A stretch of 64,000 bases of DNA from Mycolicibacterium sp. CBMA 226. GTDB taxonomy: Bacteria; Actinomycetota; Actinomycetes; Mycobacteriales; Mycobacteriaceae. The DNA is taken from the NCBI RefSeq assembly GCF_009729075.1, contig NZ_VTGY01000014.1, positions 1-64,000 of the forward strand. The letters run 5' to 3'. Below, piece by piece: positions 39,348 to 48,886 of this stretch. The translations under genes and the position numbers were made by a program. The notes under the pieces were generated by a model, which saw nothing but the letters and a program-made list of their open reading frames with translations, searched no databases and was not told where the DNA came from. Each line of letters opens with the position of its first letter. Within the stretch, counting starts at the first letter, position 1.

Positions 39348-40202
39348 CTAACCCGCCATGTTGAAGTTGCCGGACTGGCCATAGATGGCCAGTGAGATGA
39401 ACACGATCTCGACGGCCGCGATCACCATGGACAGGCGCACCGCACGGCCCACCGCCTCACCGACGCCGGCCGGACCGCCGGACGCGGCGAAGCCAAAGTA
39501 GGTGTGCACCAACATGATCACGACGGTGATGGCGACGCACTGAACGAACGACCAGATGAGGTCGGTCGGGTTGAGGAAAGTGTTGAAGTAGTGGTCGTAC
39601 ACACCGGCACCCTGCCCGTAGACGGTGGTGGTGCCCGTGCGCGCGGCGAAGAACGCCATCATGACCGCGACGCAGTACAGCGGGATCACCACGACCACCG
39701 CCGCCAGGACCCGGGTGGAGGCGAGGTAGGTGATGCTGCGGATGCCGATCACCTCGAGGGCGTCGATCTCCTCGTTGATCCGCATGGCGCCGATCTGCGC
39801 GGTGGCGCCGGCGCCGATGGTGGCAGACAGCGCCACGGCAGTGGTCGCCGGCACGATCATCCGGACGTTGAGGAACGCCGATGCGAACCCGGTGAGGGCC
39901 TCGAAGCCGACGGAGGAGAACTGGTTGTAACCCTGGATCGCCACGAGCGCACCTGTCGTCATCGTCAGGAATCCGACGATCGCGACAGTGCCGCCGACGA
40001 CGACGAGCGCTCCGGTGCCCAAACCCGTTGCGGCGATGAGCCGCAGCAGCTCCGCACGGTAGTTGACGACGGCATCGGGAATCGACCCGATCGTGTGCGA
40101 ATAGAAGGCGCCCTGCTCACCGACGCGATTCCAGCGGGCGACCGAACTCTTGGTCAGCTTGTCGAGCCGCGGGAACCTGCGGCTGGGGACGTCGACAGTC
40201 AT
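39348..40202 (-). CDS. yrbEB: MlaE-type permease YrbEB
   Basis: The 284-residue protein has multiple helices and the MlaE signature AQIGAMRINEEIDALEVIGI, the loop that contacts the MceG ATPase. It pairs with YrbEA as the permease of the importer. It lies 7 bases after the YrbEA stop. Confidence 0.95.
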   Translation of the reverse strand: MTVDVPSRRFPRLDKLTKSSVARWNRVGEQGAFYSHTIGSIPDAVVNYRAELLRLIAATGLGTGALVVVGGTVAIVGFLTMTTGALVAIQGYNQFSSVGFEALTGFASAFLNVRMIVPATTAVALSATIGAGATAQIGAMRINEEIDALEVIGIRSITYLASTRVLAAVVVVIPLYCVAVMMAFFAARTGTTTVYGQGAGVYDHYFNTFLNPTDLIWSFVQCVAITVVIMLVHTYFGFAASGGPAGVGEAVGRAVRLSMVIAAVEIVFISLAIYGQSGNFNMAG

Positions 40203-40209
40203 CTCTCCC

Positions 40210-40983
40210 TCACGACACCGTGTATTGGATCGCGACCGCGGTCACGATGACGTTGATGGCGAACAGCACCATGAAGGTGAAGACCACGGTCTCGTTGACG
40301 GCGTTGCCCACACCCGCGGGGCCGCCGCGCACGGAAGTGCCCTTGTAACAAGCAATCAGGCCGGCGGCCATGCCGAACAACGTCGCCTTGATGAGCGCGA
40401 CGATGATGTCCCCGGGGCCGGTCAACAGGTTCAGACCGCCGACGAAGGCACCCGGCGAGACGTGCTGCACCGTGACGCAGAACAGGAACGCGCCTGTCAG
40501 CCCGACGAGGATCACCGTGGCCGACAGGGCCAGCGCAACTGTCGTGGCTGCCAGCACGCGCGGCACCACAAGGGACCGGATGGGGTTGATGCCCATCACG
40601 CGCAGTGCATCGAGTTCTTCGCGAATGGTCCGTGCCCCGAGGTCGGCACACATCGCCGTCGCGCCGGCCCCCGACACCACCAGCACTGTGACGATAGGGC
40701 CGATCTGGTTCACCGTGCCGATCGCGGCACCGGTGCCAGAGAAGTCGGCCGCGCCGAATTCGGTCAGCAGAATATTGAAGGTGAATGTCAGGAGCACCGC
40801 GAAAGGCATCGTGAGCAGCAGCGCGGGCAGGACCGATACGCGCGCGACGAACCACGTTTGCATGACATATTCGTGCCATGCGAACGGCGGCTGAAACATT
40901 TGCACGAAAGTATCGAACGTCATCGCGAAGAAGCCGCCCAACGAGGTGACGGGCTTAGCCGCAGCGCGAGTAATCGCTACCAT
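40210..40983 (-). CDS. yrbEA: MlaE-type permease YrbEA
   Basis: The 257-residue protein has the MlaE signature LGARTIREELDALRVMGINP and several membrane helices. It is the first gene of the mce operon. The ATG at 40983 has a GGAAAG sequence upstream; an ATG at 41007 is an alternative, and a longer reading to 41136 looks like leader sequence. No MceG ATPase is encoded nearby, which is normal because one MceG serves all mce systems. Confidence 0.93.
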   Translation of the reverse strand: MVAITRAAAKPVTSLGGFFAMTFDTFVQMFQPPFAWHEYVMQTWFVARVSVLPALLLTMPFAVLLTFTFNILLTEFGAADFSGTGAAIGTVNQIGPIVTVLVVSGAGATAMCADLGARTIREELDALRVMGINPIRSLVVPRVLAATTVALALSATVILVGLTGAFLFCVTVQHVSPGAFVGGLNLLTGPGDIIVALIKATLFGMAAGLIACYKGTSVRGGPAGVGNAVNETVVFTFMVLFAINVIVTAVAIQYTVS

Positions 40984-41320
40984 TTGTCGCCCACGCTTTC
41001 CAACCATTGCGCCGAATCCACTGCATATGGTCGGTAAGCGATCGCTACGGCCAACATGGGTGGAGACGCTATCAACGCAGGTCAGACACAGACCACCTCC
41101 AGATGGAGGGATTTGGATCTGTGATGTGTCCCCCATCGGGGTGACTGATGTGCCCTACGTCATACCCATGGCCGCGAAATGTCAATTCCGCCAAGGTGGC
41201 ACGAATAACCCATATCAGATAATTGCTGAAGTCGCACCCGAATAGAAAATCCGACCACACCATAATTCACCACAGCGGCAATTACTGAATAGCCACTGCG
41301 GACACTGAAATGGTGTGCGG
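40984..41320 (-). promoter_or_regulatory. AT-richer leader region upstream of the mce operon
   Basis: This 337-bp gap between the LuxR gene stop and yrbEA is visibly richer in A/T than its flanks, especially 41170-41310. No protein gene is supported in it. It is the obvious place for the mce promoter and for binding of the adjacent LuxR-type regulators, but I cannot define -10 and -35 boxes with confidence. Confidence 0.55.
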
Positions 41321-42394
41321 CTATCGGGCCTGTTCGCCGAATCTGGCCTGCGCGTCCATGTAGAGCGTGATCGCCTCCAGCCGATTGCCGGCACCGATCT
41401 TGCGCAGGATGCGTTTCACATGGGTCTTGACCGTTTCCACCGAGACGACCAGCTCCTCGGCGATCTCCGCGTTGGACTCCCCCCGCACCATCCTGGCGAA
41501 CACGTCACGCTCACGGTTGGACAATGCCGTCGTGACGGCATCGACCGCCGTGTCCGTCTCGAACACGTCGTCATCAGCGCCGGGGTCCAGACTGACGACC
41601 GTTCCGGCGATGCGGTCGGCCTCCTGCGCCAAGCGGGCGGCAGCTCCGATGATCGACACCCGAAGTTGTTCCACCCGTTGGGAATTCAATAGCCGCTCGT
41701 AGACGAAGGAATACACCGACAGCAGCAGGCCGAGCGTGTCGACGTCACCGTCGGCGATGGCGCCCCGGGCCCGCGACATGTGGACCAGCGCCACCACCTT
41801 CGACTCGACCACGACGGGCGCGACCAGATAGTCCGCGGCGTCCAGAATTTCACGGAAGCCGCCGGAGGCCGGCAGCTCAGTGTCGCCTGCGTGGACAATC
41901 CGGCGGAACTTGACGCAGTCCTGTTCGGCGACGCAGGCGCTGCGCGACACCGGGTTTCCGGTGCCGCGCGTCCCGTGCGACGTCACGGGGATGAACTTGT
42001 CGGGCGCTATCGAGGACAACACGGCGCTGGTGAACCCGATGGTGTGGCACAACTCGGCGCACAGCTGCCGCTCGAGCGCGGGCAGCGACACCGCCGCTTT
42101 CAACCGCCGAATACTGTCGATCACCGACCGCGCCGTCGCGCCGGAGTCATCACCCGAGATCAATCGCGCCTCGACCTGCGCCTGCAACGACGCCATCAGC
42201 AGCCGCTGCGCCACCGCAGGCATCAGGGCGATGCCCTCGCCGTCGTCGCCGAACAGGACCTCCTCGGTCGTGGCCGCCGCGTTCGCGATGGCCTCCTCCA
42301 AAGTGGTGGCCTTGGCCGCTCTCGGCAGGTTCAGCACGCTGCGCAGGTGCCCATCAACCTGATTGAGCCGGGTCACCATCGCCCGGCGCGTCAT
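41321..42394 (-). CDS. LuxR-type regulator with GAF-like sensor domain (proximal copy)
   Basis: The 357-residue protein has a helical N-terminus, a GAF-like middle (about residues 120-250, with LDAADYLVAPVVVESKVVALVHMS split over two strands) and a C-terminal LuxR helix-turn-helix (LSNRERDVFARMVRGESNAE, then IAEELVVSVETVKTHVKRI). It has no receiver domain, so it probably senses a ligand directly. It is on the same strand as the downstream mce operon and overlaps the second regulator by four bases. Confidence 0.9.
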   Translation of the reverse strand: MTRRAMVTRLNQVDGHLRSVLNLPRAAKATTLEEAIANAAATTEEVLFGDDGEGIALMPAVAQRLLMASLQAQVEARLISGDDSGATARSVIDSIRRLKAAVSLPALERQLCAELCHTIGFTSAVLSSIAPDKFIPVTSHGTRGTGNPVSRSACVAEQDCVKFRRIVHAGDTELPASGGFREILDAADYLVAPVVVESKVVALVHMSRARGAIADGDVDTLGLLLSVYSFVYERLLNSQRVEQLRVSIIGAAARLAQEADRIAGTVVSLDPGADDDVFETDTAVDAVTTALSNRERDVFARMVRGESNAEIAEELVVSVETVKTHVKRILRKIGAGNRLEAITLYMDAQARFGEQAR

Positions 42395-43446
42395 CGCGAC
42401 CGTCCGCTCCCCACGCCGGCATCCATCGCCAGATACATCGCCAGGGCCGCCGCCCGGTTGGTGGTGCCGAACTTCTCAGCGATGCGCTTGAGATGCGACT
42501 TCACGGTGCCCTCGGAGATCTCCAGGCACCGCGCGATGTCGCGGTTAGTGGCACCGGTCGCCACATAGGACATGACTTCCCGCTCCCGCGGGCTCAGCTC
42601 GGGTGCCGCAGCGGGATCGTTCGCCGGCTCGGTCACCGCAACGGGCCCGTCCACGTCCGACGCCACGGCGCCACCCGACCCAGGCGCCACGAGATGATCC
42701 ATTGTGGCGCAGAGTTTCTCGACTTCGACGCGCTGCCGCGCCACCTTCTCTTCCAGAACGGCGCGCTCATACACCACCGCGAGGCATTCGGCGAACGCCT
42801 CGAGCAAGTCGAACTGATCCATGACCGTAGTGTCGGGACCTTCGGGAAAATCCGCGTGCAGTATGCCGATCACCGCGCCGCCGACCGTGATGGGCGCCGC
42901 GAGGTAGTCCTGCCGAGCAGACGCGGTCGGGCGGGATACGACGATGCCGTGCCGCCCACGGATCAGGGCGGCCTCTGCCTCGGCTTCCTCGAGCCGGACG
43001 GGCACGCCCACCGAGAACCCGTGGAAGGAACAGGATGTCGCGCCGCGGCCATGCAGATGCCGGGGCAACCAGTCGTGCTCGCGGACAGTGGAGACCATGA
43101 CCCGGCTGAATCCGAAGTCCCGGCACAACAATGTCATCGCAGCCCTGACGGTCTCGCGCGACGAGGCTCCGCGCAACGAATCGACAGCATGGCGAATGGC
43201 GGTCAGGCGGCCGGCACCATGAGCTACCGCGCGACCGCTCAGCTCACGTCGCAGTCGCTGGACGCCGGCCAACAGATCCTCGGTCGCGGTGCCGGCCGCA
43301 CGCTGGCGTTCGAGACGGCGCCGGAACCGGTCCAGTTGACGGTCCAGCTCGCGGTACGCGCCGGGACCGCGAAGATTGCGACCCAGCGCGTGCAGACGGT
43401 CCGCTCCGGTCGTCGTCTCAGCATGCCCGGCGATGAGCGTGGCCAT
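42391..43446 (-). CDS. LuxR-type regulator with GAF-like sensor domain (distal copy)
   Basis: The 351-residue protein has the same layout as its neighbour: an N-terminal helical part, a GAF-like region (ASARQDYLAAPITVGGAVIG) and a LuxR helix-turn-helix (LSPREREVMSYVATGATNRD, then IARCLEISEGTVKSHLKRI). The two overlap by four bases and so are likely translated together; they may act as a heteromer on the mce promoter. Confidence 0.9.
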   Translation of the reverse strand: MATLIAGHAETTTGADRLHALGRNLRGPGAYRELDRQLDRFRRRLERQRAAGTATEDLLAGVQRLRRELSGRAVAHGAGRLTAIRHAVDSLRGASSRETVRAAMTLLCRDFGFSRVMVSTVREHDWLPRHLHGRGATSCSFHGFSVGVPVRLEEAEAEAALIRGRHGIVVSRPTASARQDYLAAPITVGGAVIGILHADFPEGPDTTVMDQFDLLEAFAECLAVVYERAVLEEKVARQRVEVEKLCATMDHLVAPGSGGAVASDVDGPVAVTEPANDPAAAPELSPREREVMSYVATGATNRDIARCLEISEGTVKSHLKRIAEKFGTTNRAAALAMYLAMDAGVGSGRSR

Positions 43447-43709
43447 TCACTCCCCTGCCTTGAGGTCGAATCAGGACTGATGCCAACACGTTCCACGGTG
43501 TTCGTGGCCAAACGCGCCAGACGCGCGGCAGCTCTGCCCAGCTGCGGTCGATGCGCGTTCAACAACCGTTTGGAATGTTGCTACGCCGATTCTGCTCGGG
43601 CGAAAGCTGTCGACCTATGTCCGCAACCGACGAAAAAAAGAGGACTACCCGCCCCGCTCTGTCCTGACACAACAAACCTGTGAACCAGCAAACCGCCGAA
43701 CGGGAGCGC
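43447..43709. other. Intergenic region between regulator pair and RNase H gene
   Basis: This 263-bp gap lies upstream of the LuxR pair and downstream of the RNase H gene, which converges in synteny with rnpB in M. tuberculosis. No gene or RNA is supported. It should contain the promoter of the LuxR pair. It marks the right edge of the block that interrupts M. tuberculosis gene order. Confidence 0.6.
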
Positions 43710-44819
43710 TCACAGATACGCGGTCTGGTTCACCAATCGCACTGCGGAACCCCCGTCACCGAAGAACTCCGCGATACTCAGTGACGCGAGGTCCAGGTGC
43801 AGTCGGTAGAGGATGCCCGGACCGGCATCGAGCGCCTGGCGCAGGATCGTCTTGATCGGCGTCACGTGCGAGACCACGAGTACCGTTGTCGCGCCGTGCT
43901 CGGCGATGATCCGGTTGCGCGCGCGGCGAATCCGGTGCGTCACCGTATCGAAGCTCTCGCCTTCTGGTGGCGCGACACTGGTATCCCCCAGCCAGCGGCC
44001 GTGCAACTCCGGATCCCGTTCGGCCGCTTCACGGAAGGTCAGCCCTTCCCACGCACCGAAGTCGGTCTCGATCAGGTCATCGTCCACCGTGACATCAAGG
44101 CCGAGCGCACTCGCCGCCGCCTTCGCAGTGTCCAGCGCACGCTGCAACGGCGAGCTGATCACCGCCGAGATGCCGTCGATACCAGCGACATACGCGGCCG
44201 CGGCGGCGGCCTGCTCGCGGCCCAGCTCGGTCAGCGGTGGGTTACCGCGGCCAGAATAACGGCGGTGCACCGACAGCTCGGTCTGCCCGTGCCGCAGCAG
44301 CAGGAACCGGGTGGGCGCCCCGACGGCACCGGTCCAGCCGGGTGGCGACGGCTGTGCCGCAGCGGGTTTCGACTCTGACGCCGCCGCCGGAACCGGGGCC
44401 GACGTCGACATCGACGACGACGCGGCATCCATGGCCTCGTTGGCCAGCCGGTCGGCATGCGAGTTCTGCGCGCGCGGAATCCACGTGTAGGTCACCTGCC
44501 CGAAGCGCCGGGCCAATGCCGCCGCCTCACGGTTCAGCGGGACCAGGTCCGGATGCTTGACCTGCCAGCGGCCCGACATCTGCTCGACCACCAGTTTCGA
44601 ATCCATCGACACCGCAACGTCATCGGCATCCAGGGCGGCGGCGGCCTCCAGGCCCGCGATCAGGCCCCGGTACTCCGCGACGTTGTTGGTCGCCACCCCG
44701 ATGGACGCGCTGCTCTCCGCCAACACCTCGGCCCGGTCGGCCGAAAACACCACGGCGCCATAGCCCGCGGGTCCCGGGTTGCCGCGCGACCCACCGTCAG
44801 CCTCGACCAGAACTCTCAC
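43710..44819 (-). CDS. Bifunctional RNase H / phosphoglycerate-mutase-like phosphatase
   Basis: The 369-residue fusion has an N-terminal RNase HI domain with acidic catalytic residues at D8 (EADGGSRGN), E49 (NNVAEYRG) and D73 (SMDSKLV), then an Ala/Ser/Pro linker (about 130-168), then a histidine phosphatase domain with LLLRHGQTE (His177). The M. tuberculosis orthologue Rv2228c has RNase H and acid phosphatase (CobC-type) activities. GTG at 44819 overlaps the preceding stop (GTGA). The phosphatase half fits alpha-ribazole phosphatase of B12 synthesis, alongside CobC and CobD in the same region. Confidence 0.95.
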   Translation of the reverse strand: MRVLVEADGGSRGNPGPAGYGAVVFSADRAEVLAESSASIGVATNNVAEYRGLIAGLEAAAALDADDVAVSMDSKLVVEQMSGRWQVKHPDLVPLNREAAALARRFGQVTYTWIPRAQNSHADRLANEAMDAASSSMSTSAPVPAAASESKPAAAQPSPPGWTGAVGAPTRFLLLRHGQTELSVHRRYSGRGNPPLTELGREQAAAAAAYVAGIDGISAVISSPLQRALDTAKAAASALGLDVTVDDDLIETDFGAWEGLTFREAAERDPELHGRWLGDTSVAPPEGESFDTVTHRIRRARNRIIAEHGATTVLVVSHVTPIKTILRQALDAGPGILYRLHLDLASLSIAEFFGDGGSAVRLVNQTAYL

Positions 44820-45568
44820 AGACCAGAATCTCCGGCACGGAAGTCCTTGACCCGCACCAGGATCGCCCCGCACTCGGGACAACGCAGCACGTCGTCGGGG
44901 GCGGCCGCCGAAACTCGGGACAGCTCACCACGATCGAGGTCGATGCGGCAGGCGCCGCAGCGGCTGCCCTGCAGTAGACCCGCGCCGGCACCGCCTTGCT
45001 TGCGCTGCTTCTCGTACATCTCGGCAAGTTCCGGGGCCACCGAACCCAGCAGCGCCACGCGGCGGTCGGAGGCCACCTTTCGGGACTCGTCGATGGCCAC
45101 CAGCGCCTGATCACGCTCGACCTGCGCCGAGGTCAGATCACCCTGCAGCGCGTCGATCAGAGCCAGCTCCTCGGCCCGCTCGCCCTGCAGCTCTTCGCGG
45201 CGCTCCATGATCTCGAGCTGCTGTTCCTCCAGCGCGGCCTGCCGGCGCTGCAGCGTCTCGAGCTCGTGCTGCAGCTCGGCCACCTGCTTGGCCCCGACCG
45301 ACCCACTGTCCATCAGCTGCTGGTCTCGGGTCTCGCGCTGGCGCACCGCGTCGATCTCGGACTCGAACTTGGCGATCTGCGCGTCGAGATCCTCGACGGC
45401 GATGCTCAGCGCCGCCAGCCGATCGTTGGCTTCGCGGTGCTCGGCCTGCACGGCGTCGAAGCGCTGCTGCTCGACCAGGTGCGTCGACCGATGCGTCAGG
45501 CGGGTCAGCGCGGCGTCCACTTCGGCCACCTCGAGCAACAAACGTTGTTGCGACACTTCAGCTTTCAT
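44816..45568 (-). CDS. Coiled-coil zinc-ribbon protein (CdsZ/Rv2229c type)
   Basis: The 250-residue protein is a long coiled coil (about residues 10-190) followed by a C-terminal zinc ribbon with CGACRIDLDR and LRCPECGAIL (two CxxC pairs). Its length and layout match Rv2229c. The ATG at 45568 is preferred; GTG at 45574 is possible. It overlaps the RNase H gene by four bases, so the genes are translationally coupled. It may bind nucleic acid or another protein through the ribbon. Confidence 0.88.
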   Translation of the reverse strand: MKAEVSQQRLLLEVAEVDAALTRLTHRSTHLVEQQRFDAVQAEHREANDRLAALSIAVEDLDAQIAKFESEIDAVRQRETRDQQLMDSGSVGAKQVAELQHELETLQRRQAALEEQQLEIMERREELQGERAEELALIDALQGDLTSAQVERDQALVAIDESRKVASDRRVALLGSVAPELAEMYEKQRKQGGAGAGLLQGSRCGACRIDLDRGELSRVSAAAPDDVLRCPECGAILVRVKDFRAGDSGL

Positions 45569-45579
45569 GTTCACGTCTC

Positions 45580-46704
45580 TCAGCAGGTTATCTCGACGTT
45601 CCAGGGGTCGGTACGGATCTGGCTGACCCGGACCGGCAACGCATCACCGAATTGTGCACGCAAGACCCCAGCGGCCTGCTCGCACCATGGAAATTCACTG
45701 GCCCAATGCGCCACATCGACCAGCGCCACGTCGGATGCGCGACGGTGCTCGTCGGCCGGATGATGACGCAGATCGGAGGTCACGTAGACGTCGACGCCCG
45801 ACCGCGTCACCGCGTCCAGCAGCGAGTCGCCCGCGCCGCCGCAGACCGCGACGCGCGACACCACCGCGTCGGGGTCGCCCGCGGCCCGCACGCCCCATGA
45901 CGTGGCCGGCAAGCCGCGCGCGACGCGGGCAGCGAATGCCGACAACGGTTCCGGCTCCGGCAATGAGCAGATGCGCCCGATGCCGACGTCCGACGGCAGC
46001 GGTGCCAGGGTGAGGACGTCGAATGCCGGTTCCTCATAGGGGTGCGCCGCGCGCATCGCCGTCAGCATCGCCCGTCGCAGCCGCGACGGCGCGATCACCT
46101 CGACACGGTCTTCGGCCACCTGCTCTACGGCGCCGACCATGCCGATGCTCGGCGTCGCCCCCTCGTGCGGCAGGAACTGGCCGACGCCCATGGTCGCCCA
46201 GCTGCAGTGCGAGTAGTCGCCGATCTGCCCGCCACCGGCCGCAAACATCGCGTCCCGGACCGCGTCGGCGCTCGCATGGGGCACGAAGACAACCCATTTG
46301 TCCAGGTCAGCGCGCGCTTCGGCAGGGTCGAGCACGCCGTCGACCTGCAGGCCCAGCGCCGCGGCCAGAGCATCCGACACTCCGGGTGCGGCGGCGTCGG
46401 CGTTGGTGTGCGCGCTGAACAACGCCGCGCCGCGCCGGATCAGCGAGTGGATCAGCGCGCCCTTGCCGGTATCGGCGGCCACGGTATCGACGCCGCGCAG
46501 CAGCAGCGGGTGGTGCGCGAGCAACAGGCCACCGTCGGGCACGGACGCCACGACGGCTGCGGTGGCGTCGACCGCGACGGTCACCGACTCCACAGCTTCG
46601 GACGGGTCGCCGCAGACCAGGCCCACCGAGTCCCAGCTGTGCGCCAGGGCCGGCGGATACGCGCGGTCGAGCGTGGCGATCACGTCACGCAACGGCACAC
46701 TCAC
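45580..46704 (-). CDS. NIF3/YbgI family protein (GTP cyclohydrolase I type 2-like)
   Basis: The 374-residue protein has the NIF3 dinuclear-metal segments [23 protein letters not shown] and [10 protein letters not shown], plus an inserted central domain and [20 protein letters not shown] at the C-terminus, where metal-binding residues recur. GTG at 46704 overlaps the CobC-like gene's stop; a 98-residue longer reading is antisense-like low-complexity Arg/Gly and is rejected. It matches Rv2230c. The biochemical role of this family is unresolved. Confidence 0.92.
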   Translation of the reverse strand: MSVPLRDVIATLDRAYPPALAHSWDSVGLVCGDPSEAVESVTVAVDATAAVVASVPDGGLLLAHHPLLLRGVDTVAADTGKGALIHSLIRRGAALFSAHTNADAAAPGVSDALAAALGLQVDGVLDPAEARADLDKWVVFVPHASADAVRDAMFAAGGGQIGDYSHCSWATMGVGQFLPHEGATPSIGMVGAVEQVAEDRVEVIAPSRLRRAMLTAMRAAHPYEEPAFDVLTLAPLPSDVGIGRICSLPEPEPLSAFAARVARGLPATSWGVRAAGDPDAVVSRVAVCGGAGDSLLDAVTRSGVDVYVTSDLRHHPADEHRRASDVALVDVAHWASEFPWCEQAAGVLRAQFGDALPVRVSQIRTDPWNVEITC

Positions 46705-47711
46705 CAGAGCACCTCCTGTAGTGCCTCGACCAGGACCGGCCATTCGGGCCGGACCGCCGCTCGCAGGTAACCCGCGGGCAGCCCGAAGAACGTATCGCAG
46801 CGGCGCACCGCAATCCCCTTCTCCGCCAGGCGCTTCCAGGCCAGCTCGGCGTCCGGTACCGAGAACAGGACAAAAGGTGCGACGCCATCGGCCACCGGGA
46901 AACCGGCCGCCGTCAGACCGGCCGTCATCGCGGTGCGCAGCTCGGCCAGCCGCCGCGCCCCGGCCTCGGCCTCGGCGACCGCGGCCGGCTCGCTGCACGC
47001 CGTCAGCGCCTCCAGTTGCAGTGTGCCCAGCGGCCAGTGCGGACGTTGCGCCGTCAGCCGCGCGAGCACCTGGGGCGCACCCAGCGCGTAACCGACCCGC
47101 AGACCGGCCAGCGACCAGGTCTTGGTCAGACTGCGCAGCACCACCACGTCGGGCAGCGACCGGCCGGCCAGCGACTCCGGCTCGCCGGGTATCGCGTCGG
47201 CAAAGGCCTCGTCGACGACGACGATGCGCCCCGGGGCCCGCAGCGAAAGAATCTCGTCGCGGCGGTGCAGGACGCCGGTCGGATTGGTGGGATTGCCCAC
47301 AACCACGAGGTCGGCATCGGCCGGCAGCGCCGCACCGGACAGCCGGAACGGCGCGTCGAGCACCACCTGAGTGACGGGCAGTCCGGCGGCGTCGAAGACG
47401 GCTTCGGGCTCGGTGAACGACGGCGCGAGCAGCGCCACCAGGCGGGGTCGTAGCTGCGGGAGCAGCGCGAACCCCTCGGCGCCACCTGCCAGCAGGGCCA
47501 CTTCATGCAGGTCACGGCCGTGCCGGGCGGCGACCGCGGCGCGGGCCGCGGCCACGTCGGCGGCGGTCGGGTAGCTGCCCAGGTCGGCCAGCCGGGCCGC
47601 GAGCCGGTCGGCCAGCCACTGCGGCGGGCCGGCACCGCGGACGTTCACCGCGAAGTCGAGCATGCCGGGCGCCACGGCCTGATCACCGTGATAGCGCGCC
47701 CCGAGTTCCAC
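46701..47711 (-). CDS. cobC: CobC-like PLP-dependent aminotransferase
   Basis: The 336-residue fold-type I enzyme has [25 protein letters not shown] and the PLP lysine in [20 protein letters not shown]. The M. tuberculosis homologue Rv2231c has been assigned to L-threonine-O-3-phosphate decarboxylation (CobC) in cobalamin synthesis, or as a histidinol-phosphate aminotransferase. The neighbourhood (RNase H/phosphatase, cobD) favours B12 synthesis. Its stop overlaps the NIF3 gene's start. Confidence 0.88.
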   Translation of the reverse strand: MELGARYHGDQAVAPGMLDFAVNVRGAGPPQWLADRLAARLADLGSYPTAADVAAARAAVAARHGRDLHEVALLAGGAEGFALLPQLRPRLVALLAPSFTEPEAVFDAAGLPVTQVVLDAPFRLSGAALPADADLVVVGNPTNPTGVLHRRDEILSLRAPGRIVVVDEAFADAIPGEPESLAGRSLPDVVVLRSLTKTWSLAGLRVGYALGAPQVLARLTAQRPHWPLGTLQLEALTACSEPAAVAEAEAGARRLAELRTAMTAGLTAAGFPVADGVAPFVLFSVPDAELAWKRLAEKGIAVRRCDTFFGLPAGYLRAAVRPEWPVLVEALQEVLW

Positions 47712-47766
47712 AGCTAGACCCTAGTGCGCGGCGCAGGCGGCCAGTCACATCAGGGACAATGACACC

Positions 47767-48405
47767 GTGACCCCGCAGTTGGTGCTATTCGACCTCGACG
47801 GGACGCTGACCGACTCCGCCGAGGGCATCGTCGCCAGCTTCCGTCATGCGCTCGGCGCTGTCGGCGCCGCCGTTCCCGACGGTGACCTGGCCGAACGTAT
47901 CGTCGGCCCGCCGATGCATGTGACGCTGGGCGCGCTGGGCCTGGGCGAGAAGGCCGACGAGGCCATCGCCGCTTACCGCGCCGACTACACCTCCCGCGGC
48001 TGGTCCATGAACCGCATGTTCGACGGTATCGAGGACCTGCTGGCCGACCTCCGGGCCGCCGGAGTCCGCCTGGCGGTCGCGACGTCGAAGGCCGAACCCA
48101 CCGCCCGGCGCATCGTCGAGCACTTCGGCATCGACGAGCATTTCGAGGTCATCGCCGGCGCCAGCGTCGACGGCACCCGGTCGGCGAAGGCCGACGTCGT
48201 CGCCCATGCGCTCGCCCAGCTGTCCCCGATACCCGAACAGGTGCTGATGGTCGGCGACCGGTCACACGACGTCCACGGCGCTGCGCACCACGGCATCGAC
48301 ACCGTCGTCGTCGACTGGGGTTACGGCGCAGCCGATTTCACAGACGACTCGACGGTCCGGCGAGTCGCCACCGTCGACGAACTACGGGAGGTGCTGGGTG
48401 TCTGA
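47767..48405 (+). CDS. ptkA: HAD-family phosphatase/PtkA-like protein
   Basis: The 212-residue protein has HAD motif I (LVLFDLDGTLTDSAEG, Asp9 and Asp11), motif II around VATSKAEPT and motif IV GDRSHDVHGA. The M. tuberculosis homologue Rv2232 (PtkA) is described as a tyrosine kinase that phosphorylates PtpA, and has an extra N-terminal segment that is missing here. The next gene is PtpA and overlaps it by eight bases. Whether this shorter form is a kinase or an ordinary HAD phosphatase is open. Confidence 0.88.
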   Translation: MTPQLVLFDLDGTLTDSAEGIVASFRHALGAVGAAVPDGDLAERIVGPPMHVTLGALGLGEKADEAIAAYRADYTSRGWSMNRMFDGIEDLLADLRAAGVRLAVATSKAEPTARRIVEHFGIDEHFEVIAGASVDGTRSAKADVVAHALAQLSPIPEQVLMVGDRSHDVHGAAHHGIDTVVVDWGYGAADFTDDSTVRRVATVDELREVLGV

Positions 48406-48886
48406 CCAGGTGCACGTGACGTTCATCTGTTCGGGCAACATCTGCCGGTCGCCGATGGCCGAGAAGATGTTCGCCCACCAGATCAGCGAGCGCGGGCTGG
48501 CCGACCTGGTCCGGGTGACCAGCGCCGGTACCGGCGGCTGGCATGCAGGTGACCCCGCCGACAGCCGCGCCGAGCGGGTGCTGCGCGCGCACGGATATCC
48601 CACGGCGCACGCCGCCGCGGCGATCAGCGCCGACCATCTGGCCGCCGACATGGTCGTCGCCATGGGGCGCAACCACGCCCGCATCCTCAGCGACCTGGGC
48701 GCCGACCCGGACAGGGTCCGCATGATGCGCTCGTTCGATCCACGTTCGGGCGCCCACGCGCTGGACGTCGAAGACCCGTACTACGGCGACATCAAGGATT
48801 TCGAAGAGACCTTCGTGGTGATCGAGGCGTCGCTGCCGGGCCTGCACGACTGGGTCGACAAGCAACTGGCGGAGCGAGGCGACTGA
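48398..48886 (+). CDS. ptpA: Low-molecular-weight protein-tyrosine phosphatase PtpA
   Basis: The 162-residue enzyme has the P-loop CSGNICRS with nucleophile Cys11 and Arg17, and the general-acid segment DVEDPYYGD with Asp126. Tyr128 and Tyr129 match the residues phosphorylated by PtkA in M. tuberculosis. The GTG at 48398 lies inside ptkA. In M. tuberculosis PtpA is secreted and blocks phagosome acidification; in an environmental species a bacterial-signalling role is more likely. Confidence 0.96.
   Translation: MSDQVHVTFICSGNICRSPMAEKMFAHQISERGLADLVRVTSAGTGGWHAGDPADSRAERVLRAHGYPTAHAAAAISADHLAADMVVAMGRNHARILSDLGADPDRVRMMRSFDPRSGAHALDVEDPYYGDIKDFEETFVVIEASLPGLHDWVDKQLAERGD

Noticed and set aside
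41290..41325. Imperfect inverted repeat around TAGCC/GGCTA near the end of the proximal LuxR gene
   Set aside because: The pairing needs gaps and is weaker than the other terminators in the window.
42493..43683. Plus-strand frame across the distal LuxR regulator
   Set aside because: Shadow of the LuxR gene, which has a complete helix-turn-helix on the minus strand.
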